A DNA stretch of 64,000 nt from Hyphomicrobiales bacterium. Lineage in GTDB: Bacteria > Pseudomonadota > Alphaproteobacteria > Rhizobiales > OSC116. This document shows positions 32,216 through 40,991 of this stretch, piece after piece. Position numbers and translations under genes: made by a program. Each line of letters opens with the position of its first letter. Within the stretch, counting starts at the first letter, position 1. The stretch is taken from NCBI GenBank assembly GCA_013214705.1, contig JABSRZ010000004.1:186001-250000 (forward strand), read 5' to 3'. Under the pieces are notes generated by a model. That model made no database searches, had not been told where the DNA came from, and saw only the letters and a program-made list of their open reading frames with translations.

Positions 32216-34303
32216 TCAAACCTCTATGATTTCGAAAATGCCCGCAGACATACGCCCTGCCCCATTCATACGCAAACCACACATGCCATAAGCAAACTTA
32301 TTATCGGTGGCGCGTAACAGCTGTTTGCCATCAATCTTGACCGACAATTTATCACCAATAACGCTAAACGCTATCTGGTATGATTGCCCATGATTCATTT
32401 GAAAATCAATTTCTGCTAATATTTCAGTTCCAAAATTTTGTTTTACAATGACCAACTTTCCAGCTTCAAACCCGGCGGCATAAAAACCTGTCGCGCCTTG
32501 TGCCCTTGCGGTTAATAGATGTGAATGGCCAGCTAATGGCATTATATCTGCGCTAACAGTTAGATCTGTTGCATAAGCATGTCCTGTCCATAGATCGGCA
32601 TCCTTATCTGTCAAACCGATTATGCGACCATCTTTTAATTTCCAATAGCCTCTATTCCAAGTGAAGCGGGTTATGGCTTCCCATTCCTCGGCCTCTAAAC
32701 GAGGGTCAATATAAGTGTTGCCCAAGCCAGAAATTTCGAAACTGGTTAGATATAAATTTCCTAAATATAATTGCCGCCCGGTATATTCCACCAAAATACC
32801 AATCTCATCAATGGCCTCACCGCCCGTTTCAGGAACATCAAAACTTACCGTTTCCCATGCATCCGCTGACGGTTTTTTCCATTTGCCAATTTTATCAATC
32901 TGTTGGCTCATTGTGCGGCGTATATAAGGCACATAATATAAATCTTCATCGGCATCTATATGCTCGAGATTTATTTCAAAACTCACGGTTTGGCCGGTGG
33001 CAACCAGGGGCGAAAACATCGGGCGGTATCGATTGTCATCAAAATCTTCCCGACGGTAAAATGGTTTCCAAAATAAACTGATAACCTGATTCCGCCTAAT
33101 TCTATCTATATTCAGCTTTATAGCTTTTTTGTCTAAATCATCACTCCAATTTAAAGTTGCGCGGTTAACACCTTCAGCTTTAAATCCATGAGTTGAACCT
33201 TCTAACTCAAAATCGAAACGAACGCCGCGTCGTGTTAAATCAGTTTCCCAATTTTCAGGAACATTTTTTTGTTCTAACTTTAAACCCAAACTTGTGAGTT
33301 CGGTTGCAAATGTTGGTATATCGACAACATTCAAACTGCCTGTCACACCTGATGCGATGATAACATCATTAATGGGCTTTCTATATTTGTCCCAACTTGG
33401 ATTAAGCCCTTCAAATGTACCGATAATGGCGCCTGCATTGCCTGCATTGCAATCGGTATCCCAGCCACACATAGTGGCAATTTCAACGGTCAACGTTAGT
33501 TCACCTTTGCCATATATCATCGCCAGTGCTAACACGCCAGCATTGGGTATAATATGGCAAACACCGGGGTATCGGTCATAGCCAAAATCCTGCGCGAGCA
33601 TTTGACGACATGCACGCCAGTCATTAGGTTGTTTTTCATAAAAATCTAACACGGCATTCACCACACGTGCATATTCGGAACCTTTGGGAATTTCCGCCAA
33701 ACCAGTTGCAAATATTGCTGATACCGTTGGCGCTTCAAATGCCGCCGCTATCATCGCCGCCACAAAACGAGCTCCATAAAGCCCGTTGCCATCATGCGCG
33801 ACGCTTGCCGCCACTTCTGACATATCTGCGGCTCTCGTTGGGTTAGATGGGTTTACCCACCCCCAACTATCAATAAAAATTTGCCCGCCAATTTGTTCCG
33901 CTATATCGGCGCCATTTTGAGCAATAGAGCCCGATTTTGGCGCCTCAATTCCAGCTAACATATTTTTATAAGCAGTGTGCTCGGTGCTAACTCCAAAGCC
34001 GCCCCACCAATACATGCCATGGCCTTCGGCGGCGTAATTAAGCCACGTTTTACCAACTTGTTCAGCAGTTGGTTGGAGTTGGAAATCTCTCATCGCTCTG
34101 ATGAAATAAATCGGTCCATTGGTATCATCATCAGCTGCAAAATTTTTATAATCCCGCAGATAGGTGGTGATTTCACCATAAGTACGTTGAATACGTTCAT
34201 AGGTCCAAACTTCTGGCTCAACCGGTGTGCCATGTCGCACACCTATGGCTTTACCAATAAAGCCCGAATAAATTCGAAATCTAATTTCTTCTAGCGACAA
34301 CAT
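32216..34303 (-). CDS. ADP-ribosylglycohydrolase (DraG-type) with C-terminal sugar-binding-like domain
   Basis: 695 residues, about twice a usual DraG protein. Residues 1 to about 340 form the ADP-ribosylglycohydrolase fold, with metal-binding FAADDDTNGPIYFIRAM and MCGWDTDCNAGNAGAIIGT. The remaining 350 residues contain a beta-sandwich-like middle part and a LamG/DUF1080-like C-terminus (GYWKLKDGRIIGLTDKDADLW, HLLTARAQGATGFYAAGFE). There is no signal peptide, so it is cytosolic. Family members hydrolyse N-glycosidic bonds of ADP-ribosyl or ribosyl compounds; here it probably acts on an imported riboside (inference). Confidence 0.88.
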   Translation of the reverse strand: MLSLEEIRFRIYSGFIGKAIGVRHGTPVEPEVWTYERIQRTYGEITTYLRDYKNFAADDDTNGPIYFIRAMRDFQLQPTAEQVGKTWLNYAAEGHGMYWWGGFGVSTEHTAYKNMLAGIEAPKSGSIAQNGADIAEQIGGQIFIDSWGWVNPSNPTRAADMSEVAASVAHDGNGLYGARFVAAMIAAAFEAPTVSAIFATGLAEIPKGSEYARVVNAVLDFYEKQPNDWRACRQMLAQDFGYDRYPGVCHIIPNAGVLALAMIYGKGELTLTVEIATMCGWDTDCNAGNAGAIIGTFEGLNPSWDKYRKPINDVIIASGVTGSLNVVDIPTFATELTSLGLKLEQKNVPENWETDLTRRGVRFDFELEGSTHGFKAEGVNRATLNWSDDLDKKAIKLNIDRIRRNQVISLFWKPFYRREDFDDNRYRPMFSPLVATGQTVSFEINLEHIDADEDLYYVPYIRRTMSQQIDKIGKWKKPSADAWETVSFDVPETGGEAIDEIGILVEYTGRQLYLGNLYLTSFEISGLGNTYIDPRLEAEEWEAITRFTWNRGYWKLKDGRIIGLTDKDADLWTGHAYATDLTVSADIMPLAGHSHLLTARAQGATGFYAAGFEAGKLVIVKQNFGTEILAEIDFQMNHGQSYQIAFSVIGDKLSVKIDGKQLLRATDNKFAYGMCGLRMNGAGRMSAGIFEIIEV

Positions 34304-34314
34304 TTATATATTCC

Positions 34315-35505
34315 CTATAGGTCTTTTAACAATTTGAAACGCTGATTCTGAACAGCATGCAATCTTTTTTCATCATCCGTCAATATCGTTTGAGCGGTTC
34401 GCACAAAAGTTGCGGTCTCAGCGGCAATATCTAGCCTATTGGCTTCATTTAATTGGTGTTCATCTGCCTCATCTACAATAGATTGGCCATGCATTGCCCC
34501 TAATATTGCCCCAATCATAACCCCGATAGAGTCTGTATCACGACCAGAATTTATGCCGTCAACGATTGCCTTTTTAAACTCACCATTTGCAACCAAGCAA
34601 AAACCCAATGCCAAAGGCAATTCTTCAATGCTTAAAAAACGTGATGGCTGATAATTGGGCGATGCTTTACCCACTTTATTTACAGTGTGGTTAAGATCAT
34701 CGCCCATGGGGGAGAAGGGTGTTATTGTTTTCAGAAATACGTCGATGACTTCATCATTTTCAGCACCTTTTTGGCGCAAATCTTCCGCAACCTCTAAAAT
34801 TTCGTAAATGGCATTATGAGTGCCATCTTTGGCTAAAGAAAGCGCAATATTCGCAATTTCACTCACACTGATATTGGGTGTAAAAGCCGCAGCCACTGCA
34901 CCCGCCACCACGCCGGCAGCTTCTAAACCATAACTTTGTTGATGCCCAGAGGCAAAGGCGATGGCCTCATTATAAGCGTCTTGTGGGTTACACGCATTTA
35001 CAACGCCAATGGGCGCTATATACATAGCCGCACCGCAGTTGACCATATTGCCAATACCACCTTGTCGTGGGTCACAGGACGATAATTGATGTCGCTGAAA
35101 TATCCATTTTTCTGGATAGAATAATCGCTCTATTAATGCTGTTTCTTTTTGTAATTCAGGAATCCATCTTTGGCGCCAAGCTATTTCCCTGACCATTCCA
35201 TCAGCCATGTCCCACGCGTCTATATGTCTGTTCACATCGTTGTAAACTTCCATCAACGCTAGTGTCATTAAGGTGTCATCTGTCACGATGCCAGCACCAC
35301 GCACCCGTCCCTTTCGCATTTGCTCGCTTTGGCTGTCTCTATGCCATTTCGTGTTTAAATCATCAACGCGGCCATATCTTTTACGGATGTCCCCAGCTGA
35401 GAGTTTCTCAACTGGAGCCCCCATAGCGTCGCCAAATGCGACACCATGGACTAGTCCACGTACTTTTCCCGCAAAGGAAAAGTCTGTTTCCTGGGTTACG
35501 CTCAT
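34315..35505 (-). CDS. ADP-ribosylglycohydrolase (DraG-type), single domain
   Basis: 396 residues. VRGLVHGVAFGDAMGAPVEKLS is the family start, GIVTDDTLMTLALMEVY gives the first metal site and DGINSGRDTDSIGVMIGAILGAMHG the second. The helical DraG fold extends to about residue 360. It differs clearly from its 695-residue neighbour, so it is not a recent duplicate, suggesting two distinct N-glycoside substrates or two steps. It is 11 bp upstream of that gene and overlaps the binding-protein stop by 4 bp. Confidence 0.9.
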   Translation of the reverse strand: MSVTQETDFSFAGKVRGLVHGVAFGDAMGAPVEKLSAGDIRKRYGRVDDLNTKWHRDSQSEQMRKGRVRGAGIVTDDTLMTLALMEVYNDVNRHIDAWDMADGMVREIAWRQRWIPELQKETALIERLFYPEKWIFQRHQLSSCDPRQGGIGNMVNCGAAMYIAPIGVVNACNPQDAYNEAIAFASGHQQSYGLEAAGVVAGAVAAAFTPNISVSEIANIALSLAKDGTHNAIYEILEVAEDLRQKGAENDEVIDVFLKTITPFSPMGDDLNHTVNKVGKASPNYQPSRFLSIEELPLALGFCLVANGEFKKAIVDGINSGRDTDSIGVMIGAILGAMHGQSIVDEADEHQLNEANRLDIAAETATFVRTAQTILTDDEKRLHAVQNQRFKLLKDL

Positions 35506-36917
35506 TTTAAAACCTTTCGCGCATGTGCGATTAATTTTGCACCACCATTGGCATTAAATTCAGCAACATAATCATCCCAATCGTCTAGTGACGTTTCGCC
35601 TGAAACAAAACGATAAACCGCGGTGCGATAGAAATTTTCAGCTGCATCGACATCCACTGCTAAATCGGCAGGAAAGACAAACGAATTATCAGCACTAAAG
35701 AAGCGAACGCCTTGATCTAACGAAGCCTGCGCAACTGGTGAAAGCAAATTCACTGGTGGAGTCCAAGCATTTGGATTGGCAACCATAAAGCGTGGATACC
35801 AAGAACCAAGAGCATCATTAACGGTAATTTTGTCACCATCTTTGCTAAAATGCTTACCTTCAAAACCCATACGTTCCATCAATTGACCTTCAGGACTAGC
35901 AAGAAAATCGAGCAGTTCCATCACCATTTCTTTGTTTTCTGAAATTGATGAAAGTGCAAACCCGCGAGACTCTTTGCTCACACTAATGGCTTGTAAACCT
36001 TGTGCTACGCCTTTTGGAGGCAATAACAACGTAAGTTCGGTACCTGGGTGAACTTGGCGCATTTTTTCACGATATATGCCCACAACTGGACCGGCGGTAC
36101 CCATAACAACACCTACGCGACCTGCATATAAATCATCTTCTTTGACTTCCCAATTTTTGGTAATAAATTCGGAGTCTAGGATACCTTCAGCAAACAACAT
36201 CCGGTAATAAGTCAGTTTTGCACGTTCTTCTTTAGACACGCGCGCGTCAACCCATTCACCGTTATTCTGCATCCATGTACCAGTGATACCAAATGCTTGG
36301 TTGAAAATAGCATCAAGTTCTTTGGTATTGCCTGGTGCCATAATACCGAAGGTATTATTAGCTCCATCGCCATCAAAATCTGAAACAGAAATCGCTTTTA
36401 GCAATGCTGTAAATTCATCCAACGTATTGGGCGCAGCTAGCCCAGTTTTTTCTAGCCAATCTGTTCTAATTAATGGCGCTTTGCTGCGGGCAGCAAAAGG
36501 ATAGAGCAAATATGGGTAGTTTTTAAGACGCTCAACATTGTGAGGCCAAAGGGCATTTTGCAAATATTCCGTTTTGGCAATCCATGGCTGTAAATCTTCT
36601 AACAAGCCTTGATCGGCCATCTGCTCATCGCCGCCTTGGAAATATATTAGATCCGGCACATCGCCAGACAATAACATAAGTTTCAATTTGTCTGCGTAAC
36701 CAGAACTAGGCAAGTTGACCAATTGAATGTCAATTTCATGACCGTTTTTAGCCATTGCGGCTTCGATACGTTCCATATGTGCCATGTCTTCTGGATTTGT
36801 GGTTAACACATCCTTAATGACAATTCGCACTGGCACTGGTTCGGCATTTACTGCTCCTGCCATGCCCGTCAATAGCGCAAGCGCTGCAACGGTTGATATC
36901 AGTGTATTCTTAAGCAT
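35502..36917 (-). CDS. ABC transporter extracellular solute-binding protein, family 1 (LipO/YtcQ-like)
   Basis: 471 residues. Signal peptide MLKNTLISTVAALALLTGMAGAVNA (cleavage near 25). The periplasmic two-lobed binding protein has LMLLSGDVPDLIYFQGGDEQMADQGLLEDLQPWI, SDFDGDGANNTFGIMAPG and LLDFLASPEGQLMERMGFEG, matching binding proteins that work with LplB/YtcP permeases for oligosaccharides. It has a strong ribosome site CAGGAGATAAAT. It sits between the permeases and the glycohydrolases, so its ligand is probably the operon's substrate. Confidence 0.92.
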   Translation of the reverse strand: MLKNTLISTVAALALLTGMAGAVNAEPVPVRIVIKDVLTTNPEDMAHMERIEAAMAKNGHEIDIQLVNLPSSGYADKLKLMLLSGDVPDLIYFQGGDEQMADQGLLEDLQPWIAKTEYLQNALWPHNVERLKNYPYLLYPFAARSKAPLIRTDWLEKTGLAAPNTLDEFTALLKAISVSDFDGDGANNTFGIMAPGNTKELDAIFNQAFGITGTWMQNNGEWVDARVSKEERAKLTYYRMLFAEGILDSEFITKNWEVKEDDLYAGRVGVVMGTAGPVVGIYREKMRQVHPGTELTLLLPPKGVAQGLQAISVSKESRGFALSSISENKEMVMELLDFLASPEGQLMERMGFEGKHFSKDGDKITVNDALGSWYPRFMVANPNAWTPPVNLLSPVAQASLDQGVRFFSADNSFVFPADLAVDVDAAENFYRTAVYRFVSGETSLDDWDDYVAEFNANGGAKLIAHARKVLK

Positions 36918-36947
36918 ATTTATCTCCTGTGATTGTTAATGCTTCTT

Positions 36948-37841
36948 CTATTTCACTGCACCACTCATGGTGCCTTTAGTGAAAAACTTTAAAATTAGTG
37001 GATAGATAAAAAGTACCGGGGCGATGGTGAATATGATCATGCCGGCTTTAAGTGATCGCATGTTTATTTGGCTCGCGCCGTCATAATTTCCCATGGCTTC
37101 GATGCCGACCATGGCGGCTTTATCGCCCTCAACAACAAATTGACGCAAAACAACTTGTAATGGCCACATATCCTGGTCATTGAAATAAATCATCGGGCGT
37201 AAAAAATCGTTCCAGTGATACACCAAATAAAACAGTGTTATGGTTGCCAAAGCCGGCCTCGCGAGCGGCAATACAATAAGCCAAAGCACTTGAAAGGCAT
37301 TCGCTCCGTCCAGTTCGACAGCTTCAATGAGCTCATTTGGTATTTCTTCAAAAAACCGGATTAAAATAATTAAATACCAAGCGTTGACCATTTTATATAA
37401 AATTACCGACCAATAACTATCGATTAGCCCCAATTTTTTGACCACAAAGAAATCCGGAATGATACCTGGCTCAAAAACAATGGTTATCAAAACAAAAATA
37501 AATAAGATGCGCCGCCCTGGTAGTTTAGGCCTGGATAATGCCCACGCCATCAACGCGGTAAAAACAACATTTAATATAGTGCCAACAACCGCGATGAAAA
37601 CCGAGTTTGCCAAGCCAGTGAGAACTCTTGGATGTTGAAATAATATTGCCCAAACATCAAAAGACAGTTTTTCCGGAATAATGGTTAATCCGCTCATTAG
37701 CGGCACTTTTGAGCTGTCTGATAACGAAATTGCCAACAGGTTCAGTATCGGCTGAACAGTGATAACAACCAGCAGAAATAACGTAGATAATATTAGTATT
37801 TGTTCGACACGTTCAAACGAACTGGTATTTTTTCTCAACAT
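36948..37841 (-). CDS. Carbohydrate ABC permease, YtcP/MalG-like
   Basis: 297 residues with six hydrophobic segments. The EAA loop is ELIEAVELDGANAFQVLWLIVLPLARPALATI, and FIYPLILKFFTKGTMSGAVK is the typical YtcP C-terminus. TTG at 37847 would extend it by two codons, but ATG at 37841 overlaps the upstream permease stop (TAATG) and has AAGGGGG before it, so I choose ATG. It forms the heterodimeric channel with the next gene. Confidence 0.92.
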   Translation of the reverse strand: MLRKNTSSFERVEQILILSTLFLLVVITVQPILNLLAISLSDSSKVPLMSGLTIIPEKLSFDVWAILFQHPRVLTGLANSVFIAVVGTILNVVFTALMAWALSRPKLPGRRILFIFVLITIVFEPGIIPDFFVVKKLGLIDSYWSVILYKMVNAWYLIILIRFFEEIPNELIEAVELDGANAFQVLWLIVLPLARPALATITLFYLVYHWNDFLRPMIYFNDQDMWPLQVVLRQFVVEGDKAAMVGIEAMGNYDGASQINMRSLKAGMIIFTIAPVLFIYPLILKFFTKGTMSGAVK

Positions 37842-38728
37842 TACCAAACCCCCTTGCCAGTTAATTTTTTAGAAAAATTATGCGCGCCTACAATCATTAC
37901 CAAACCTATGAGGCCCTTAAATAGACCCGCAGCGGTGGCTAAAGAAAACTGACCCGTTTGCAGCCCAATGCGGTACACATAGGTATCGATAATGTCTATT
38001 TTGTCCCGTATCGCATCATTCGTCATGTTAAACACTTGGTCAAAACCAGCATTTAGAAACAACCCAATATTGAGAATAAATAAGGTAGCAATGGTCGGCA
38101 CAATACCGGGTATGGTTATGATGGTCATTTTCTGCCACCTGTTTGCGCCATCCATTTCAGCTGCTTCATAAAGCTGAGGGTCAATGGCCATAATGGCAGC
38201 AAAATATAGTAAGGAATCCCAGCCGGCGCTGCGCCATATTTCTGAAAATACTAACACCCAACGAATGGATCCCGCGTCTGTCATAAAGGAAATGGGAGCA
38301 AAACCTGCACCTTTTATTATGTCATTAACAGCGCCGTTAGAAGGCGACAAAGCCGCAATAAAAATACCCGCAATAACCACCCAAGATAAAAAATGTGGCA
38401 AATATATAGCTGATTGAATGAATTTTCTTAACCCAGTTGCTCGCACCTCATTTATCAACAATGCCAAAAAAATCGGTACCGGGAAAACAAACAGCATTTT
38501 CATTGCCGAAATGATCAAAGTATTGATAAGCACCTGCATGAATACCGGTGAAGTCATCAATCGAGAATAATGATCCAGCCCGACCCAAATATTGTCGCCA
38601 AATATACGAAAATTCTCAAATGCCAACTTTGCTTCATAAATAGGCAAATAGTGGAATAATATAAAATAGATGATGCCAGGCAATATCATTACATAATATG
38701 GCCACCAGGCTCTTAAGCTTATAAACAT
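37841..38728 (-). CDS. Carbohydrate ABC permease, LplB/MalF-like
   Basis: 295 residues, six transmembrane segments. YYVMILPGIIYFILFHYLPIYEAKLAFENF at the N-terminus and the EAA loop QLYEAAEMDGANRWQKMTIITIPGIVPTIATLFILN identify it as the MalF/LplB partner. NAGFDQVFNMTNDAIRDKIDIIDTYVYRIGL is typical of LplB. It is the first gene of the nine-gene operon and lies 26 bp downstream of the LacI palindrome. Confidence 0.92.
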   Translation of the reverse strand: MFISLRAWWPYYVMILPGIIYFILFHYLPIYEAKLAFENFRIFGDNIWVGLDHYSRLMTSPVFMQVLINTLIISAMKMLFVFPVPIFLALLINEVRATGLRKFIQSAIYLPHFLSWVVIAGIFIAALSPSNGAVNDIIKGAGFAPISFMTDAGSIRWVLVFSEIWRSAGWDSLLYFAAIMAIDPQLYEAAEMDGANRWQKMTIITIPGIVPTIATLFILNIGLFLNAGFDQVFNMTNDAIRDKIDIIDTYVYRIGLQTGQFSLATAAGLFKGLIGLVMIVGAHNFSKKLTGKGVW

Positions 38729-38754
38729 AAAACAACCCGTTTAATATAAATTAA

Positions 38755-38774
38755 TTTTGGGAACGTTCCCAAAA
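38755..38774. promoter_or_regulatory. LacI-type operator, perfect palindrome
   Basis: TTTTGGGAACGTTCCCAAAA is a perfect 20-bp palindrome with the central CG of LacI/GalR operators. It lies between the lacI-type gene and the first permease gene, where bound repressor would block the operon promoter. A related half-degenerate site lies upstream of the regulator itself (39901). Confidence 0.85.
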
Positions 38775-38825
38775 ATTGCCCTAATATAAATTTCTTCATA
38801 TTCATTCACCAATATTTGTAATAAG

Positions 38826-39860
38826 CTAAATCGCTTGATATCTCGCACTCGAAACATCTGCAAGCGATCCTCTAATTTTCAATTCGCACGGCAAAACTAT
38901 ACGTTCATTGCCTTCATTGCCATTTATATTGCCCAACAATAAATCTACCGCGCGGCGGCCAATTTTACGGGCAGGTTTTACAACAGTGCTTAAACCTGGA
39001 TACGAAATTTCGCCGCTAAATATACCATCAAATCCTAAAATCGAAACATCATCTGGGCAATTTAAACCGGACTCGCGAACTGCCAACAGTGCACCAAATG
39101 CCATCAAATCATTGGTGGTGAAAATGCACAACGGCTTGGAACCAGCTCTAGAAAGCAGTTTCAGCGCCGCTTCACGTCCTGAATCTATTGTATATTCGGC
39201 TTCTTCCACCAGCAGCTCACCTTGGTCAATATTTTGGATAGAATAATATTCATTAACCGCGGCTAAGAATCTCGCCCTTGCAAGCTTACCGCTTGGCCCT
39301 ACAATAAATGCAGGTTGCGTATGGCCAAGCGAAGTCAATAAATCCAAGCCAATATGAACGCCTTGTTTAATGTCACTGCCGACGCTCGAAAGCTGCGGGA
39401 ATAATTCTGCACTTGAGCCAATCAACACCACGGGCATTCCAAAACGATCGAGACCGTCAATGCTATCTTCGACAGGGTTTACGATGGCGCCATCAACACG
39501 AGCTTGACGTAATGATTTAAGATGGTCTTTTTCTCGCTTCGGATCCCAGTTAGAGCTGAAAACAAGCAAGGACGCGTTAGCGTCTGAAGCGCGATCTTGC
39601 GCACCAGCAGCAACCTCTGCCCAGAAAGGGTTGGCAATATCTGGAATTAAGAGTCCAAGCATGCCTGTACGACCGGATCGCAATGACTTTGCTAAATGAT
39701 TACGCTCATAACCTATTGATTTTGCGACATTTAAAACTTTTTCACGCGTCGATTTTTTTACGTTTTCGTCGTCAGACAAGACCCTTGCCACGGTAGATTT
39801 AGACACACCTGCTAAATCCGCAATGTTAATTATCGTTGGTCTGTTCGCGCTTGGCTTCAT
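38826..39860 (-). CDS. LacI-family transcriptional regulator of the catabolic operon
   Basis: 344 residues. The N-terminal helix-turn-helix is TIINIADLAGVSKSTVARVLSDDENVKKSTREKVLNVAKSIGYERN with the hinge LAKSLRSGRTGMLGLLIPDIANPFWAEV, followed by a periplasmic-binding-protein-like effector domain (about 65-340). It lies just upstream of the ABC/glycohydrolase operon on the same strand. Matching palindromes at 38755 and 39901 suggest it represses both the operon and itself until a sugar-like inducer binds. Confidence 0.92.
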   Translation of the reverse strand: MKPSANRPTIINIADLAGVSKSTVARVLSDDENVKKSTREKVLNVAKSIGYERNHLAKSLRSGRTGMLGLLIPDIANPFWAEVAAGAQDRASDANASLLVFSSNWDPKREKDHLKSLRQARVDGAIVNPVEDSIDGLDRFGMPVVLIGSSAELFPQLSSVGSDIKQGVHIGLDLLTSLGHTQPAFIVGPSGKLARARFLAAVNEYYSIQNIDQGELLVEEAEYTIDSGREAALKLLSRAGSKPLCIFTTNDLMAFGALLAVRESGLNCPDDVSILGFDGIFSGEISYPGLSTVVKPARKIGRRAVDLLLGNINGNEGNERIVLPCELKIRGSLADVSSARYQAI

Positions 39861-39900
39861 TGTTTTTCAACCGATCCCACAAAGTCGTAACCATTAATTT

Positions 39901-39914
39901 TGGGAACGTTACCA
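39901..39914. promoter_or_regulatory. Second LacI-type operator upstream of lacI-type gene
   Basis: TGGGAACGTTACCA, preceded by TTT, shares 13 of 14 bases with the centre of the operator at 38755. Position 41 bp upstream of the regulator's ATG fits autoregulation. Confidence 0.65.
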
Positions 39915-40217
39915 TTGATTCATTTTTGAGTCAATGGTCAACATCAAGGTTAAACCCTAACTGTTAAAACAACTCAAATCCAACCCGCCTTATTGGGATT
40001 CAAAACAGTCTCATATCAAATGCATGTAAGCCGTCCGAATGTATAGCTGAAATAAACGTGGGGTGAAACAGTCTGGTCTGGTTAGATATGCTATTGATGG
40101 CTTTGGAATATTTGGTTCAAAAGACAATGCGGGAAAAGTGACTCACTTTTGGCGCAATATGGCGCGTTTTGGCGCATATAACGCTTGTAAGCCGTTGATC
40201 TATAACAGTAGCTATTA
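39915..40217. other. Intergenic region at the right end of the island
   Basis: No supported gene. A short repeated word (TTTTGGCGCA, ATATGGCGCG, TTTTGGCGCA at about 40147-40178) is the only structure seen, and no integrase remnant is recognisable. Confidence 0.5.
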
Positions 40218-40300
40218 ACTTTTAATCAGTAGGTCGATGGTTCGAACCCATCAGGGCTCACCAAATTCAACCCCTTGTTAACGCAAGGGGTTTTTTGTTT
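40218..40300 (+). repeat. attR-like site: 83-bp perfect copy of tRNA-Lys 3' half and terminator
   Basis: Identical over 83 bp to 19756-19838, including the terminator hairpin (40269-40296). It lacks the 5' half of a tRNA, so it is not a tRNA gene. It marks the right boundary of the 20.5-kb island and the left boundary of a second element ending near 43199. Confidence 0.88.
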
Positions 40301-40552
40301 ATGGAGCATAAGAATTTCCTTCAAGCACCTCTAAATACCCGAGTGGCAACCACATTGGTAACCGCATCTGAACTGTTAATAGCTTTTCCGGAGTGTAGTC
40401 TTTAGAGCTATTTGAGGTGGACTGAGGGCGCATTAGGAGGCATTTTAGGAGCCTCTGAGGGAATCATTTGATGTTATACAGATGATCTATGGACGCATCT
40501 AAAGAGCACCCGTAGGCTCTCCGCAGAAACAACCACAGATGAGCTGCTCAAA
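40301..40552. other. Intergenic region, no gene recognised
   Basis: Contains GAGG/GGAG-rich short words (AGGAGGCATTTTAGGAGCC) and no ORF with recognisable protein features. Confidence 0.4.
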
Positions 40553-40768
40553 ATGTCCCTAGAAAAAGCCAAAGAAGCTCGCAAGCTACGCGACTATCAT
40601 CTTGCATATAACATCTGCTATGACTTCTCAAAAGAAGGCAAAGGGGCCGCAATATATCAGATGGCGAATTACCATGAGAGCGGCATGGGAGTTTCTAACG
40701 ATCGTGAGGCTGCTAGGCAGAAGCGAGAGCTTATTGAGATGAATCTTGAGGTTTGCTTGCGAAGGTAA
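40553..40768 (+). CDS. Small Sel1-repeat-like protein, possibly a fragment
   Basis: 71 residues. LAYNICYDFSKEGKGAAIYQMANYHESGMGVSNDREAARQ resembles one and a half Sel1-like helical repeats (A-x-Y-x-M-A-x-x-x-x-x-G-x-G-V). It is too short for a functional solenoid, so it may be the remnant of a longer gene. There is no clear ribosome site. Its neighbours are AT-rich island genes. Confidence 0.4.
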   Translation: MSLEKAKEARKLRDYHLAYNICYDFSKEGKGAAIYQMANYHESGMGVSNDREAARQKRELIEMNLEVCLRR

Positions 40769-40991
40769 TTTAAATTTTCTTTATCAAGTAAATCTTACCG
40801 CGAGTGGGTGGTGCAAAATCACTTGTGGCGTATCATAAGTCATGAAAATATAATCCAGAATAGCTCGATAGCCTATATAATCTGCTCCATTGCACTGCAT
40901 GATCTAAAAACGTGCCAACATATAGAGATTACTTTTTAAAGATGATCTGTTAATGTAGGGGAGTTGAAGTTTCCAATCTTGGGGGTAGGTC

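Noticed and set aside
40147-40178. Short GGCGC repeats as a CRISPR or iteron array
   Set aside because: Only three short imperfect words with no spacers of constant length; no CRISPR array was seen anywhere in the window.
40218-40300. Second tRNA-Lys gene
   Set aside because: Only the anticodon-to-3' half is present; the acceptor 5' strand and D-arm are missing, as expected for an attachment-site copy.
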